In this document: positions 1 through 11,700 of the stretch, one piece after another | How the letters are laid out: every line of letters starts with the position of its first letter | Position numbering within the stretch: the stretch's first letter is position 1 | DNA from: Lodderomyces elongisporus | Taxonomy: Eukaryota; Ascomycota; Pichiomycetes; Serinales; Debaryomycetaceae | Reading direction: 5' to 3' | Assembly (NCBI RefSeq): GCF_030384665.1 | Contig: NC_083673.1 | Location: 248,001 to 312,000 of the forward strand | Length of the DNA: 64,000 nucleotides | Position numbers and translations under genes: made by a program | The notes under the pieces: model-generated | Seen by the model: only the letters and a program-made list of their open reading frames with translations | The model's database searches: none | Told to the model about the DNA's origin: nothing

Positions 1-1541
1 GAGTCTGTTGAGTCTTGTAAATGTGGTGTAACACCACTACTAGACATGGATGGAGACGCATAAAGTAAACTAATACTTGTTGACGAATGGGATCTCGAAT
101 GAGTTGGCGCTTGAATCTGCACAGGAACTTGCACAGGAACCTGGGAAGGAGCTTTCTGTGTTTGGTGCAAGTGAGGTTGTATGTGGGCAATGTGTGAGTT
201 GTGGTATTGCATGGCCGGCATGACTAACGATGAAGAATTTGTTGGAGCGTTGAACATGGAGTATCTCTTGTTGATACCAGGATGCTGTTGTTCAACAAGT
301 TCGGATGGTGGCTGTTGTTTTTGTTGATGAATTCGGTCCCATTCAGGTTGTCTAATGGACAAGAGAGACGAATATGGAGTTAAGAATGGGTGGTTTCTAA
401 TGGTGTCAAGCGTTGCTCTTTTTCTTGGATCTGAAACGATAATTTTGCGGAGTAAATCTCGCGCCAACGGACTGACATATTCTGGGAATGTTAGTGGGGT
501 TTTGCATATGTAGTGGTATAGTTTAATAATATCGGAGCCGTCTTCGTTTTCTGGATCGTCGTCAAATGGCAAGTATCCTGAGAGCATAGCGTAGAGTATT
601 ATACCAAGCGACCAAATATCCACCTTGCGGCCTTCATATGGTGATTGTGTCAATACTAATTCTGGAGCTGCATAGCACGGCGAGCCGCAGCTTGTTTTCA
701 TCAAGTCATTGTGTTCGCGGTTAAAGGAATTGACAAAGCCAAAGTCGCTAATGATTACGTTTTTGTGTTTATCCAAGAGGAGGTTTTCCAATTTTAAGTC
801 GCGATGAATGAGTTGTTTTGAGTGGAGGTAGTCCACACCGCTAACCAATTGAGCAAATATTTTTTTGGCCACTGGTTCTTTCAAGTACTTGTGTTGCAAG
901 ATGTAGTCAAACAATTCTCCACCCGATGCGTATTCTAGCACTATACCAACGTACTTGCCACTTTTCATGACTTCAACCAAGTTTACAATGTTTGGGTGGT
1001 TTAGCATTTTTAATGAGTTTATTTCACGATGTATTTTCACCTCCGAGTCGGAGTCCTTTACAATGGTTGAGCGTTTGATAAGCTTGATAGCTACTTGGCT
1101 GGGGTGTTTGCCATCTTTCCTCCAGCCCAATTTAACTTTGCCAAATTCACCTTCTCCCAAAGTTGAGCCCAATATGTAGTTGCCAAATCTGATTTCACGA
1201 TGCATTTTTTTGGCAATGTTGGGGTGATTGAGGTTGTTGTGCATTTGCGATGAGATTGAGGTTGAGGATGTCGAGTGTGGGGTGGCTAGTTGTGTGTTTG
1301 TAGATGATGATAGATCGGGAATAACACGTGGAGTATTTGCATTTTGGATTTGACTCTGAGTCTGACTCTGAGTCTGAGTATGAGTCTGGCTCTGAGTCTG
1401 ATTTTCGAATTCCACAAGTTTTGATTGTCTTGTGGTTGATACTGATCTTCGTGGGGGTGGTAAGTTATCCAAGTTGTCGTGATTTACCAGTGCAAATGTA
1501 GATTCGATAGGTGTTGCTGGACCTGCAACAGAAGCTGACAT
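1..1541 (-). CDS. KIN4: Kin4/Frk1-like Ser/Thr protein kinase (3' end cut by window edge)
   Basis: The frame is open from the ATG at 1541 to the window edge, so about 513 N-terminal residues are visible and the C-terminus is missing. Residues 1-115 are low-complexity, with a Gln/Thr/Ser repeat at about 48-66 encoded by a CTGAGT-type repeat. The kinase domain starts near residue 121: glycine loop GEGEFG (about 129-134), catalytic HRDLKLEN (about 244-251), DFGFVN (about 266-271) and activation segment SCGSPCYAAPE (about 282-292). DFGFVN, the early kinase domain and the post-kinase motif LSIRQPEWD match what I recall of the yeast Kin4/Frk1 family. Budding yeast Kin4 acts in the spindle position checkpoint at mother-cell spindle poles; the same role here is inferred. 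The Kin4/Frk1 split cannot be settled without the C-terminus. Its upstream region is the 4.5-kb gene-free stretch that follows. Confidence 0.85.
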   Translation of the reverse strand, partial: MSASVAGPATPIESTFALVNHDNLDNLPPPRRSVSTTRQSKLVEFENQTQSQTHTQTQSQTQSQIQNANTPRVIPDLSSSTNTQLATPHSTSSTSISSQMHNNLNHPNIAKKMHREIRFGNYILGSTLGEGEFGKVKLGWRKDGKHPSQVAIKLIKRSTIVKDSDSEVKIHREINSLKMLNHPNIVNLVEVMKSGKYVGIVLEYASGGELFDYILQHKYLKEPVAKKIFAQLVSGVDYLHSKQLIHRDLKLENLLLDKHKNVIISDFGFVNSFNREHNDLMKTSCGSPCYAAPELVLTQSPYEGRKVDIWSLGIILYAMLSGYLPFDDDPENEDGSDIIKLYHYICKTPLTFPEYVSPLARDLLRKIIVSDPRKRATLDTIRNHPFLTPYSSLLSIRQPEWDRIHQQKQQPPSELVEQQHPGINKRYSMFNAPTNSSSLVMPAMQYHNSHIAHIQPHLHQTQKAPSQVPVQVPVQIQAPTHSRSHSSTSISLLYASPSMSSSGVTPHLQDSTD

Positions 1542-4500
1542 TGTTGCAAGACTTATTTTCTCCGTTGTTTGTTTAGTTTTCTTTTTTTGCTGTTTTTTTT
1601 TTAGTTTCCACTCAGTTTACTTTGAAGAAAAAACTAAAGGTGAATTATCTTTCCTATCTTTTGGACTGAAGTTGAAATGGAAGTGGAAATGGAAATGGAA
1701 AAAAACTAAAGAAGAAGAAAAAAAATATATATCGGTAATGATATTGATAATAATAATCGGTGGTGAATATGTTTAGTTGATATAAGTTTTAGACTGGACT
1801 GCTCTAAACTCCTGTTGGTTTGTTCTTTCTTTTTAAATTTGAGTAAAGTGATTGAGTTAGTGAGTTAGTGTGTTAGTCGGTAAGTGGGTGAGTGGGTGAG
1901 TAATAATGAGTGAATGTAAATTTTTGTTTGATTAGATTTTATTTGAGGGGTTGGGGGTTGAGTGGAGTTGGTCGTCAACTCGATAGTCTTGGGAAAGGAG
2001 TGGTGGTAGTATTGTTTATTTTTTTTTTGCCTTTTGTCTTTTGCTTCTTTTGCTTCCCTTGCCCTTTCAATGAATTTTTTTTTTACAAAAAAAAAAAAAT
2101 TGTGCAAGTTGACTGGTTATATATAAGAAGATGAAATGTTTTTATATATCGAAAAGAAAGATGGGGATGCAATGTAGACGAACAGGTGAGTTTTTTGAAT
2201 AGTGCTGATGTTTTTTTTCCTTCTGTCTTTCTTTTGTTATGTTTTCAACCGGTGGTTAGGTCGTCTCTTTCTCTCTCTTGTTTTGCTTTTGCTTTTGTTT
2301 TTGTTTTTTATTTATATTTTTAATTGTCGAGATGCACATTGTGCAATATTATTTATTAAAAGAGAAAAATAAAAATAAAAATAGAAATAGAAATAGAAGA
2401 TGTTGTAGTGGATGTTGAAGGTGTATTATTTTTTTGTTTTTAATAGGAATTTCTACGACAATACGTTCTGTAGAGAGAGAGAAGGAGAGTGGGAGTGGGA
2501 GTGTTTGTTGTTGTTGTTGTTGTTGTGAGTTGCAATTTGGTGTAGATGTGAGATGTAAGATTAAGTGTAAGTGAAAGCAAGATTGTATGTAATAATCATT
2601 TCTAATACCAAGCATCAACGAAACAGCAGACAAGTTGACATATTGACGTTGAGAGACTAACAAAATTGCTTCTCTTAAAAGTCTTTCTCAATCAATCATT
2701 CTTCGATTTCCATTCTGCACTGTTTGTACTGTGATTTTTAGTATGAGATGCATCTTTCTATTTGTTGTATTTTCTCTTCCCTCTCCCCCTTTTTTTTTTT
2801 TGAATATTCTCACGCTTCAATAAATTTATTAATAGTGATGGTGATGATGATGTTGTGATGGTGATTATAAATGTTCTGAATCGGGAAGAAAGTTAAACAC
2901 ACACACACACCACACACACCACGCCCCTAGAAACAAAACACAAAAACACAATACAACACTAACGGAGGAGGAGGAGAAGGGACACCCAGAGTCACGAGTC
3001 ACGAGTTAAAACAGAGAGCGAGAGACAGCTTTAGGTCGAGTCTCAAATCATTGTACTTTATTTTTATTGTTCTACGTCAAATTCCTATTTATGTGTCTAA
3101 GATTTGTCAAAAGGTTTTGATGGAGAGGGGAAACATCAAACATTTGATTGGAGTGGAAGTAGTAGAAGTAGAAGAAGTAGAAGAAGAGGAAGAAAAATAT
3201 AAAAACTACAGGGATTAAACTGTCTGTTGTGAATGACTCGTTGCTTTCCATTCTTTTCTAATTAAAACATTTCGTGCACTTTTAGCTTCTCTACTACTCC
3301 CCATCCTTCCCCCCGCCAGATTCCAATGCAACTTGTCAACAGCTGTTACGTCTTCCATTTTCCGTTTTTCTTCTTCTACTTTTTGACGTGACCATGCATC
3401 ATCAAAGAATCTTTTTTTTTTTGTTCTTTTCATAATTTTCTTTTCTTATATTTGTATATGAGAGTAAATCTTCATTTTTGATAATGGTGATGATGATGTT
3501 GTTGTTGTTAGAGTTGTTGATATTGCTAGTGTTGTGTATTTGGCTTCTTCTGTAGCTTTAAGCACTTTTTTACGAATTACGCAAGAAAACCATTGTTTTG
3601 TAGATCTATTTGGTTATTTGATTGTTTTGATTTTCTTTAATTTTCTTTGGTTAAACACTGCACAACTTGTACGGATTGTGTTAAAGTGAAAACAAAACAA
3701 GATGTAGCACACTTTTGTCGGCTACTCAAGAGATTAAGCTAATGTATACAAATTTCAAATTACACATAAACACACACACAGACACACACAGACACACACA
3801 CTCTCTCTCTACCTCTCTTTTGCAATTGTTCTTAAACTTCTTTTCTTTTACCTTGATTAATTAATTGTGGAGTTGAATTAGACGATGAAAATATATAAAT
3901 TGTATTTGTACATAAATGAGGAAACGTTAGACTTCAATTGCCGCTTTTGTCCTATATAATCTCTGTCTCTCTCTTTCTTTTATTCACTATGTATTTCCTG
4001 TTGTGTTGTAATGTGTAGGATTATACGGAAAATGTTAAGGGGTATAATATTACCAAAAGAGGAATAAGAAGCTAAGAAGTAAGAACGAGAGAGGGGGAGG
4101 GGTAGCGGAAGTGGAGAATTCGGCATAATTAGCCGCTCTTTGCTTTCCTGCTTTCCTGCTTTCCTGCCCCTCCTCCACCTTTCAACATCGACCCCTTTCT
4201 GCAATTTTCAAAAGACAGAACAATACAAACATACAAATATACCAACATACAAACATGCAGAAATCAGATTTCACATAAAAACACTTATACAATCTATACA
4301 ATAAACTTATTGTACTTTATCTAGGTAAAGACAAAAATTAAAATCTACGCGTTATAGAACCTTTTCAAAACGGTAAACTGCATCTCAAAACGTGCTGATT
4401 TCAACAGTTTATGCAAGAGAAATATATTTATATATATACATATACATAAAGAATATTCTGTAAACTTTACACCACAAGTTTTGAAAACAAATACAGGAAA

Positions 4501-5960
4501 ACACATTCATAAGTTACATTGTATATTTTAAAATAAGTCGAACCTCTGTTTTGTCATTTGATCCATACACTGAGTGGATAAGCCAAATCATAGGTGGCTA
4601 CATACGGTGTTTAAGTTATTCAATAACTAAACAAAAAAACACTAAAGTTTTGTTTTTTTTTCCCACTTTGCAGTTCTCTCTAGCTCCACCTTAATTTGTT
4701 GATCATGTTGTGATGATAACCAATGAAATGTATAAAGCAAGAAGAAAAGAAAAGTTTATAACCACAAATTTTGCCCTCTCTCTTTTTCTTTACTTTCTAT
4801 TTTCAAATCTCTTAACCATTGAGTGCACTTGACAACAACCAAAAGAATTGTTACAAAGTGAATTTCCACTTCAACGCAGTAGAAACTTTCTACTTCCAAC
4901 AACTACAGTAGCAACAAATTGTTTTGTATTATGATTAGTTTAGTATTTTTCTCTAGCACATTGGCAGTTTTTTCATCTCTTTTTTTCTTATTAATCTTTT
5001 GAAATTTTCAAGTACAAGCAGTCTACTAACCAAGTATGGTTTGAAACTCCTATTTGTTTTTGGTTTTTTGCTTCTTCTTGATTGATCAAAGTATCTCAAT
5101 ATACACCTTAACAAAGAAACAATAATAACAACACCAAAAACAACTACCTCACCTTTCCCCACTTGTTCTTTAGTTGTTGTATGTATGTTTTTTTTTTTTT
5201 TTTGTCTATTTCATCATCTTGTTACTTATTGAAATCCTGGACAATAGACACATTAGATTCAAGATAAGATACTGTTTCATCTTTACATAATGCAAACTAA
5301 CAACCTAGTAGTTTCTTGCAAGCCCCCTCCCCTCTCCGTTTCCCGCGTCTTCCTTTTGTATCTCTATTCATCTTTTCGTTATTTCATTTCAAAGCTAAAG
5401 GTAAACAACAACTAAAAATATAGTGAATTACATTTGGCAACCAACCTGTCTTTCTTTTCAACTATGCCATTTCAAAAACACCATATTTCCATATTTGCTA
5501 TTGTTTGTATAGACGTATCATATTTACCAAAAGATACAATCAAATCTCATCAACATTTTGTTGTCAATAATAAATTGTATATGTGCATTAGCATGAGGCA
5601 AAATCTTGTGCTGTATTGTTGCTTCCTGCTATTTTTTTTTTTTTCTTTTCTTTTTTGTTGCAAAATTACGCAAAATTTTATAGCCCACACAACCTAAACA
5701 TTGGAAAATACTTGAACAACAACAAGAAATAGGAGGAGAACAAACCAGCACACTTTTCACAATTGGATAAACACCAGAAAATTAAGAGCATCCAACAATG
5801 TTTTTTATTGTCAAGGATCAGGTCAATCTTTTTCTCTATTTCAGTTTATTTAACTAATGTTTTTTTTCTTCTTCTTTTCCGTTTACTTCTTTTCTTTCTT
5901 TATCACTATTTTATTAATATTTCTCTAATAATTTATTAATCAATGTATACACAGGCACAA

Positions 5961-6007
<47 letters not shown>

Positions 6008-6052
6008 CACAAAACACTATTCAAGAGAATCCTCATTCCATTCAATGTAGTT
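1542..6052. other. 4.5-kb intergenic region between the Kin4-like gene and MET2
   Basis: No convincing coding sequence: all ORFs are under about 110 codons, low-complexity and dominated by Phe/Leu/Lys runs. The region should hold the Kin4-like promoter (low end) and the MET2 3' end (high end). It contains GATG/GTTGTT repeats (2834-2866, 3485-3535), CA-rich tracts (2897-2925, 3770-3806), (GGCACA)n (about 5949-6008) and many A/T homopolymers. I looked for tRNA B-box, C/D snoRNA box and spliceosomal RNA signatures and saw none I would defend. Confidence 0.7.
5949..6008. repeat. (GGCACA)n hexanucleotide microsatellite
   Basis: About eight or nine copies of a GGCACA unit (one copy has AAGCAC) lie 45 bp beyond the MET2 stop codon, probably in its 3' untranslated region. 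On the minus strand one frame reads as a Pro-Val repeat in a short ORF that overlaps MET2; I treat that ORF as a shadow. Confidence 0.9.
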
Positions 6053-7564
6053 CTACCAATTTGTGATATTCTTCTCTGCTTCTCCAAAGACTGATTCACC
6101 ACCATTATCAACATCTTGTACATGATCTGCCCAATCCTTGAACAACTCATCATTCGAAACATCATAATACTCGGGTAAGTTTGCATGCAAAAAGTCTAAA
6201 CAGTAATTATTAATCAACTCAAACTCCAACAAAAAAGCATCGTGTCCTTCAGGCGAGTCCAACCTCTTCAATATAGAGTTGGGAATATTCTTACCCAACA
6301 ACTCTTGTTCCCCATATGTAAATAACCCGTCCGATGCAATACCAATCACCAAATGAGGCTTCTTAAGCGTCTGGAGAAACCCAGGCAACGGATCCTCATA
6401 CACATCTAGACTCTCCTGTTTTTGCTCATCCAACTCTTCAACTTTACCTCGAGTAATATCGTGTGTGTCCAACTTCCTCGTTATACTTATATAACAATTT
6501 GCATCAAACCTCTTGATAAACTTTGTTCCCTGATACCTCAAATACGATTGCGCCGTGAAATACGTCGGAAGATTCTTATCCTGGTTCCTTTGCTTCCCAT
6601 TAATCGTCTTGGACCCTTCATTATGCGTTAGCCAATGCTCCTCATCCTTATTCTTAGGATACCGTATTCCCTTTTCCAACTCCTCTTTATTTATCAAACT
6701 AGTAGTACCATTATTACCACCGCTAACACCAGTGCTGGCAACAGTGTTGGCACCAGTTGTAGCAACAGTGCTATCACCAGTGTTTGAACTAGTATTCTTA
6801 CCCATTTTCCGACCGAATCGAGTTTCAAATGAATTGCGTGATCTATACGTCAACAATGCCGCCATTCTTGCTGCACTCAAACCCGAGTCCGGTTTCTTTC
6901 CATTCTTGTTCTCATAATAGTACCCATCGTCATAATATGGATCTCCAAATATACATTGTCTTTGCGTTTCATTCCACGAAATGCACCAAGCCGAAGCTCT
7001 GGCCGAGGTGGCCAACGCAATAACCAGCCTTACATACTCCGTATCGTTATACGATGCCGAATACTCCATTGCCAACATTCCACCCATAGAACCTCCAATA
7101 ACACACGCAATTTGCTTAACCCCCAACGAATCCAAAATTAACTTTTGTACTCCCAAATCATCCTTAGCAGTGACTAATGGGAAATTAGGACCATACGGTC
7201 TCCCTGTAGCTCGATCTATACTCACCGGCGAACACGACCCATATGGCGAGCCCAAGAAATTGATGCAAATAATGAAAAACCGAGATGGGTCAAAAGTCTT
7301 GTCTGAACCCAATAGCGGACCCCACCAATCTTGAACATCCGATGAGCCAGTAAGCGCATGACAGATAAGCAACACATTGTTGCATGCTTTGTTCAATCGC
7401 CCCCATGTCTTGTACGCAACAGGAAAATTATACAATGTCTCTCCACACTCCAACGTATACTCAGGGATCTCCACTATTGTCTGACCAGGCACTATACGCG
7501 CATACGAATTTGTTCGACGCTCTTCTTCTGTGATATCCTTATAAAGTGAATTAGTCGTAGTCAT
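6053..7564 (-). CDS. MET2: Homoserine O-acetyltransferase (methionine biosynthesis)
   Basis: This enzyme transfers acetyl from acetyl-CoA to homoserine, giving the O-acetylhomoserine that is sulfhydrylated to homocysteine. The protein is an alpha/beta-hydrolase-fold acyltransferase of about 503 residues. The nucleophile elbow GGSMGG, the later IGIASDGLFTYGEQ (Asp) and SPEGHDAF (His) segments give the Ser-Asp-His triad. I start at the ATG at 7564 (MTTTNSLYKDI) rather than at 7681: the extra 39 residues are hydrophobic/basic, unlike the family, and the shorter form fits the usual length (about 490). A Thr/Ala/Gly/Asn-rich insert, roughly residues 250-290 and encoded at about 6690-6800, lies between the nucleophile and the Asp/His and is probably a surface loop. 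The upstream region carries sulfur-regulon-like sites (see 7906 and 8352). Confidence 0.95.
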   Translation of the reverse strand: MTTTNSLYKDITEEERRTNSYARIVPGQTIVEIPEYTLECGETLYNFPVAYKTWGRLNKACNNVLLICHALTGSSDVQDWWGPLLGSDKTFDPSRFFIICINFLGSPYGSCSPVSIDRATGRPYGPNFPLVTAKDDLGVQKLILDSLGVKQIACVIGGSMGGMLAMEYSASYNDTEYVRLVIALATSARASAWCISWNETQRQCIFGDPYYDDGYYYENKNGKKPDSGLSAARMAALLTYRSRNSFETRFGRKMGKNTSSNTGDSTVATTGANTVASTGVSGGNNGTTSLINKEELEKGIRYPKNKDEEHWLTHNEGSKTINGKQRNQDKNLPTYFTAQSYLRYQGTKFIKRFDANCYISITRKLDTHDITRGKVEELDEQKQESLDVYEDPLPGFLQTLKKPHLVIGIASDGLFTYGEQELLGKNIPNSILKRLDSPEGHDAFLLEFELINNYCLDFLHANLPEYYDVSNDELFKDWADHVQDVDNGGESVFGEAEKNITNW

Positions 7565-7905
7565 TGAGCTCTTCCAATCAATAAAAATATGTGAATTAGC
7601 AAATATAAGGACCGATTTTCTTTTTTTTAGAAAAAAAACGACAGTATAACTGGGTGATGGTGTAGCTGAACAAATATACAAGTAGATGAGTAATCGGATC
7701 TATGTTTCGGATGAAAAAGTATATATAAAAAAAAAGTGAAGTAGTAAAAGCCAAAAAAAAAAATATTAATTAAATTTTTTTTTTTATTTTCACTTAGGAG
7801 TTAGAAATAATTCACCTATCTGAATTTATGTAGACTTTTTTTTTTTCAATATTATTTTTATTTTATTTTCTCTCACTTTAAAAGAAAACAGAATGTAGAA
7901 AATGA

Positions 7906-7914
7906 AAACTGTGG
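7906..7914 (+). promoter_or_regulatory. Met31/Met32-like site (AAACTGTGG) upstream of MET2
   Basis: The sequence AAACTGTGG lies 342 bp upstream of the chosen MET2 start. It matches the core bound by the zinc-finger regulators Met31/Met32 in budding yeast, which recruit Met4 to sulfur-amino-acid genes. Function here is inferred from the motif and its target gene. The same 9-mer also occurs at 36749, far from any sulfur gene. Confidence 0.55.
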
Positions 7915-8351
7915 ATCCTCCTTCTGTAAGCCATTTCAATTGCTCAGATTCCGTGCGTCATAAATGAACTTGTAGGTGGAACTATGTGAATTTTGTTCGT
8001 AGGCAAAGAGTGAGGTAGAGAAAGGCAAGCGAACCGGAGGAAATGGACGCCCGATTAAGGAGAGTTTTGAGAGTAAAGATTTTTAAAGGGCGGGGGAAAG
8101 AGGAAGAGGAAAAGAAAAAAAAAGAAAGCGAGCAAGGAAGTAGTATTTGAAAACTATGATTGATTGGAATCCCATGAATTGAGATACACATACTTTCACC
8201 CTTGTAAACTATTGCCCAATTCGAAGAGATAAAGGGGGCGAATACTTTGTTGTATGTATTTTTGTTGGAGCAAAAAGGTGGGATGTTATAAAATATTGTT
8301 CAGAACGAAAAAAAAAAATGCAAAAATAAAAAGTGTGAAAGTGACTTCAAC

Positions 8352-8359
8352 TCACGTGA
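8352..8359. promoter_or_regulatory. Cbf1-type E-box TCACGTGA upstream of MET2
   Basis: Perfect palindrome TCACGTGA, 788 bp upstream of the MET2 start and about 350 bp past the ATG26 stop. Cbf1 binds TCACGTGA, and with Met4 and Met31/32 drives methionine genes in budding yeast. Together with the site at 7906 it makes conserved sulfur control of MET2 plausible, although the distance is large for a yeast promoter. Confidence 0.5.
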
Positions 8360-8705
8360 CTTACTTATTCTATTTTGTGTAAGCTGCAGTGCCAAAAGAG
8401 TAAAAGAATAAAAATCAAGTTTTTTACATTTATGACTCTTCTTCTCCTTCTCGAACATGAATGAATAATACAAAGGTTCTACATCGAGAGTATAGATAGA
8501 AATATCACGTTTTTTTTTGTTTCTTCAACACAGAGAAGCATTTATTCAAACACAAACTCACATACAAATACAATTTTTTTTCCTTTTTCATTTTCGTTTC
8601 CTTTCTCTCTCTCTATCCTTAATTCTGTATTCTATTCTCACTTTGGATTATCTTGTATCCAATCGCAATTTTATTTTTTTATTTACGAATAACCAGCATG
8701 TTTCA

Positions 8706-11700
8706 TTAACCTCGCTTCTTATGATGAACTTCGTCGTCAGTCGTCTCATCGGCCTCTTCTCTTGCTTCCTTATAATCATCCGCATCCTCCGCATCCACCG
8801 CATCCACCTCATCCACCTCATCCACCTCCCCCTCCTCCTCATCTGTATCGTCATCATCATCTTTATCAGAACCATACTCGCTTTCTTCCTCAGAATCAGT
8901 TGCTGGTTCTGATTGTGCCTTGAAATCTGGATGGTGACGCTTATAATTCTCATTATGGATATCCTTTGCCGCTATCAAGTTTCTCGAATACTCCAACTCT
9001 GTGTAGATTGACTCAATTGCCGCAAGCACACCAAACTCATGGTTGATTTGCAGACTCACTTTTTTGGCTTTTTCAACAATTCTCAAATCTTCAGTAACTT
9101 GCACCAAAGCACTGGCCAATGACTTCTTGGTTAACTTCCTCAAAGCAATTCCTACTCCCATATCTTCAATCCTTGTCGCATAAAAGAATTGATCACCAAA
9201 AAATGGTTTGATGATGCTAGGACATCCAGCCTTTAACGTAGCACCTGTAGTACCCGACCCACCATGATGTACTGCTGCATCCACTTTGGGAAATAACCAA
9301 TCATGCGGTATTGAGCCACTGCTATACACCTCTGGGGGCAACTCCACTTCAATCTTATTCTTATCCTTATTGCCCATCCTGTCAGACCATCCTTTATTCA
9401 AAATACAACGTACATCTGCATCAATAACAGCATCAACAATAGCTTTGGTCAACGAAGCAGAGTCATCAACAACAATAGAACCAAACCCAATGTACACAAT
9501 CTTTTTATCATCGGCAACTGCTTGATCCATAAACTCAAGCAATTCTTTAGGTGGCTCATAATCCGATCCGCCCTCATCCAAGAACCAGTAACCGGTAACT
9601 TTGACCCAACTAGGGAAATCAGTTGCAGGCGGCATCACACTTGGAGAAACATTATACAAGAATGGCACTTTAGTTTGCTGGAGTCTGAATAAATTTGTCT
9701 TTGGTAAATCTAGTTCATTAACACGCCAGCGATTAATCTGTCCTTGAGTACCTTTCCAAAAGATATTTTCAAAAATAACGTGAGTGAGGTAATTATATGA
9801 ACCACCTTTCTTTTGTTCAGGGACAAAGAAAGCTTGCGGGTATGCTCTGGTTCTGGTCCATGGCATGGTAAACGCTCTGAAATATGGAATCGCCAATGCC
9901 TCTGCAATATGAATACCAGCCATTGCAGACGGACTCTCGATAAGAATATCTGCACCTTGACAAGCCTTCCAACTCGAGGAAAGCAATTGCTTTATCCAAT
10001 CTTTAAACTTGGCTTGGGCATCTTTGAGAAAGGAAACTGACATCGCACTATGTCCCACCATAAATGACATCAATTCACCAGGGTCACCTGCTATTTCCCT
10101 AAATCCAATATGATACTTTTCAATCCATTCTTTAAATTCACTATGCGTTGCAATTGTAACCTTGTGCCCTTCTTTTTGCAATCCTTTGCCTAATGCGATA
10201 TATGGCTGAACATCACCTCTAGAACCAATAGTCAAAAGGGTTATATTATACGATGTTGATGGTCTCATTTCGGTTTTGAAAAAAGGCGAATCTTCCAAAA
10301 CAATTGGTACTTCTAACCCAGAAGCAGCATTTAATCGATCTTCAAACATCTTAATTCTCGATAATGCAACACGCTGTTTGGCAAGATGCAATTCGCGTTT
10401 GTCATCGTGTGTATCCTTATCAAGCCTACGTCTTTCGGAATCAGTATATTCCATACGAGTCTTGGCCAACTCAATATTATAATTGGATCCCCACTGATGA
10501 GGCTGGGGTCTAAAACCCTCATTTTCATGAAGCTTTGCCAAAATTTCTAAACACGTTTCTCTAAAATCATCCCTTGATTTAGACGAAGAAAACTCAATAG
10601 TCATTTCATCAACTCCTTGCACTATAATAGTGGCTCCAGCATAACTCAATTTGGTATCATCGGAAGTAATTTCTGCAATGTCCAGCATTGGAATAATCAT
10701 CGTTGTTGACACACCTGGGAGCAAACTTCGGAAACAAACTTCATGGTCAGAAACATATAGTTTTCCGTAAACTGGCAAAGTACGCAACACATGACAATAA
10801 TACGATGAAACTAGTTGTGAATTGAATAATGAAAAGTGCTTTTGAAAGTTTTTGGAAGCTACTTCACGTTCGTGTTCACTTTGAACAAAATACTTGTCCT
10901 TTATTCGATAATGTAAAGGATTAGCTGAAAGTTTTGCTCCAACAGTTGAAAATGACTTTATCTGTTTCCGTAATCGGCTATGATTTCGTTTCTCGTCAAT
11001 ATTTTGCTCATTAGATGGAAGTGGAATATCATCGATTGCTGCTAAAAGTTGGCCCTTATCTTCATATCGCTTTGTTGCATCTTTGAAATCCTTCATTGTT
11101 GTTTCAAATGTAATTTCCAATTTTTTTAAACTCTTTTCAGAAAGTGCAATCGGAAGAGAAAGTTGCGAGCTGTCACTTAAACTATCGGTTGTCACCAAAT
11201 CAATTGAGTTCTGCGTATTTGATGTCTTTGTAAATGCTCTTGGTCTAGCAATTGATTTACCAAGTCTCTTTAATGCAGATTCTTCACTTGTCCTTGGCGT
11301 CGGTTCAGGCATATTACTTTCAATCACCGCCTTTACCAAAAAATTGGACGAAGGAGTCAATGTCGATATGGACGTGTCAAGCTCTACTTTATCTCTTTTC
11401 AAACTTGCAAATATCTTTGAACTGGTCTCCGATTCATTCCTATTGGAACTAGTTGGTCTTTGCATAATTTTGTCAAATGCATTGAACAATTCAGTTCCAT
11501 TCTTGGGGAATAAAAAGAATATTTCTGCTACATCATCATTTTCATTTTTCAACTTATCTTTAATTTTATCACGTTTTCTCTTTTCCACAACATGATTGGT
11601 ATGATATTTGATACTAAGACTTAATGGTATATCATTTGATTCTGGGTCAATATCGTCATCGTCAACTTCATCAAATAAAGTTTTCTTTCTGAAATCAACA

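Larger units (their letters stand above)
7565..8705. other. Intergenic: MET2 promoter and ATG26 3' region
   Basis: Tandem minus-strand genes flank this 1.1-kb region. The MET2-proximal part has long A/T tracts; a Met31/32-like site and a Cbf1 E-box lie further out. No gene seen. Confidence 0.7.

Noticed and set aside
2160..2185. GATGCAATGTAGACGAACAGG-type stretch (key part AATGTAGAC) as a telomerase RNA template
   Set aside because: Only a partial resemblance to clade telomeric repeats and no flanking boundary or pseudoknot elements recognised.
4540..4560. B-box-like GGTTCGA on the minus strand
   Set aside because: Flanking bases do not form a T-stem and no cloverleaf can be drawn.
5914..6186. 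90-codon minus-strand ORF with a Pro-Val repeat
   Set aside because: It is the (GGCACA)n microsatellite read in one frame and overlaps the MET2 coding end.
8648..8953. 101-codon ORF of Arg/Met repeats overlapping the ATG26 3' end
   Set aside because: Shadow of the acidic Asp/Glu repeat of ATG26 in another frame.
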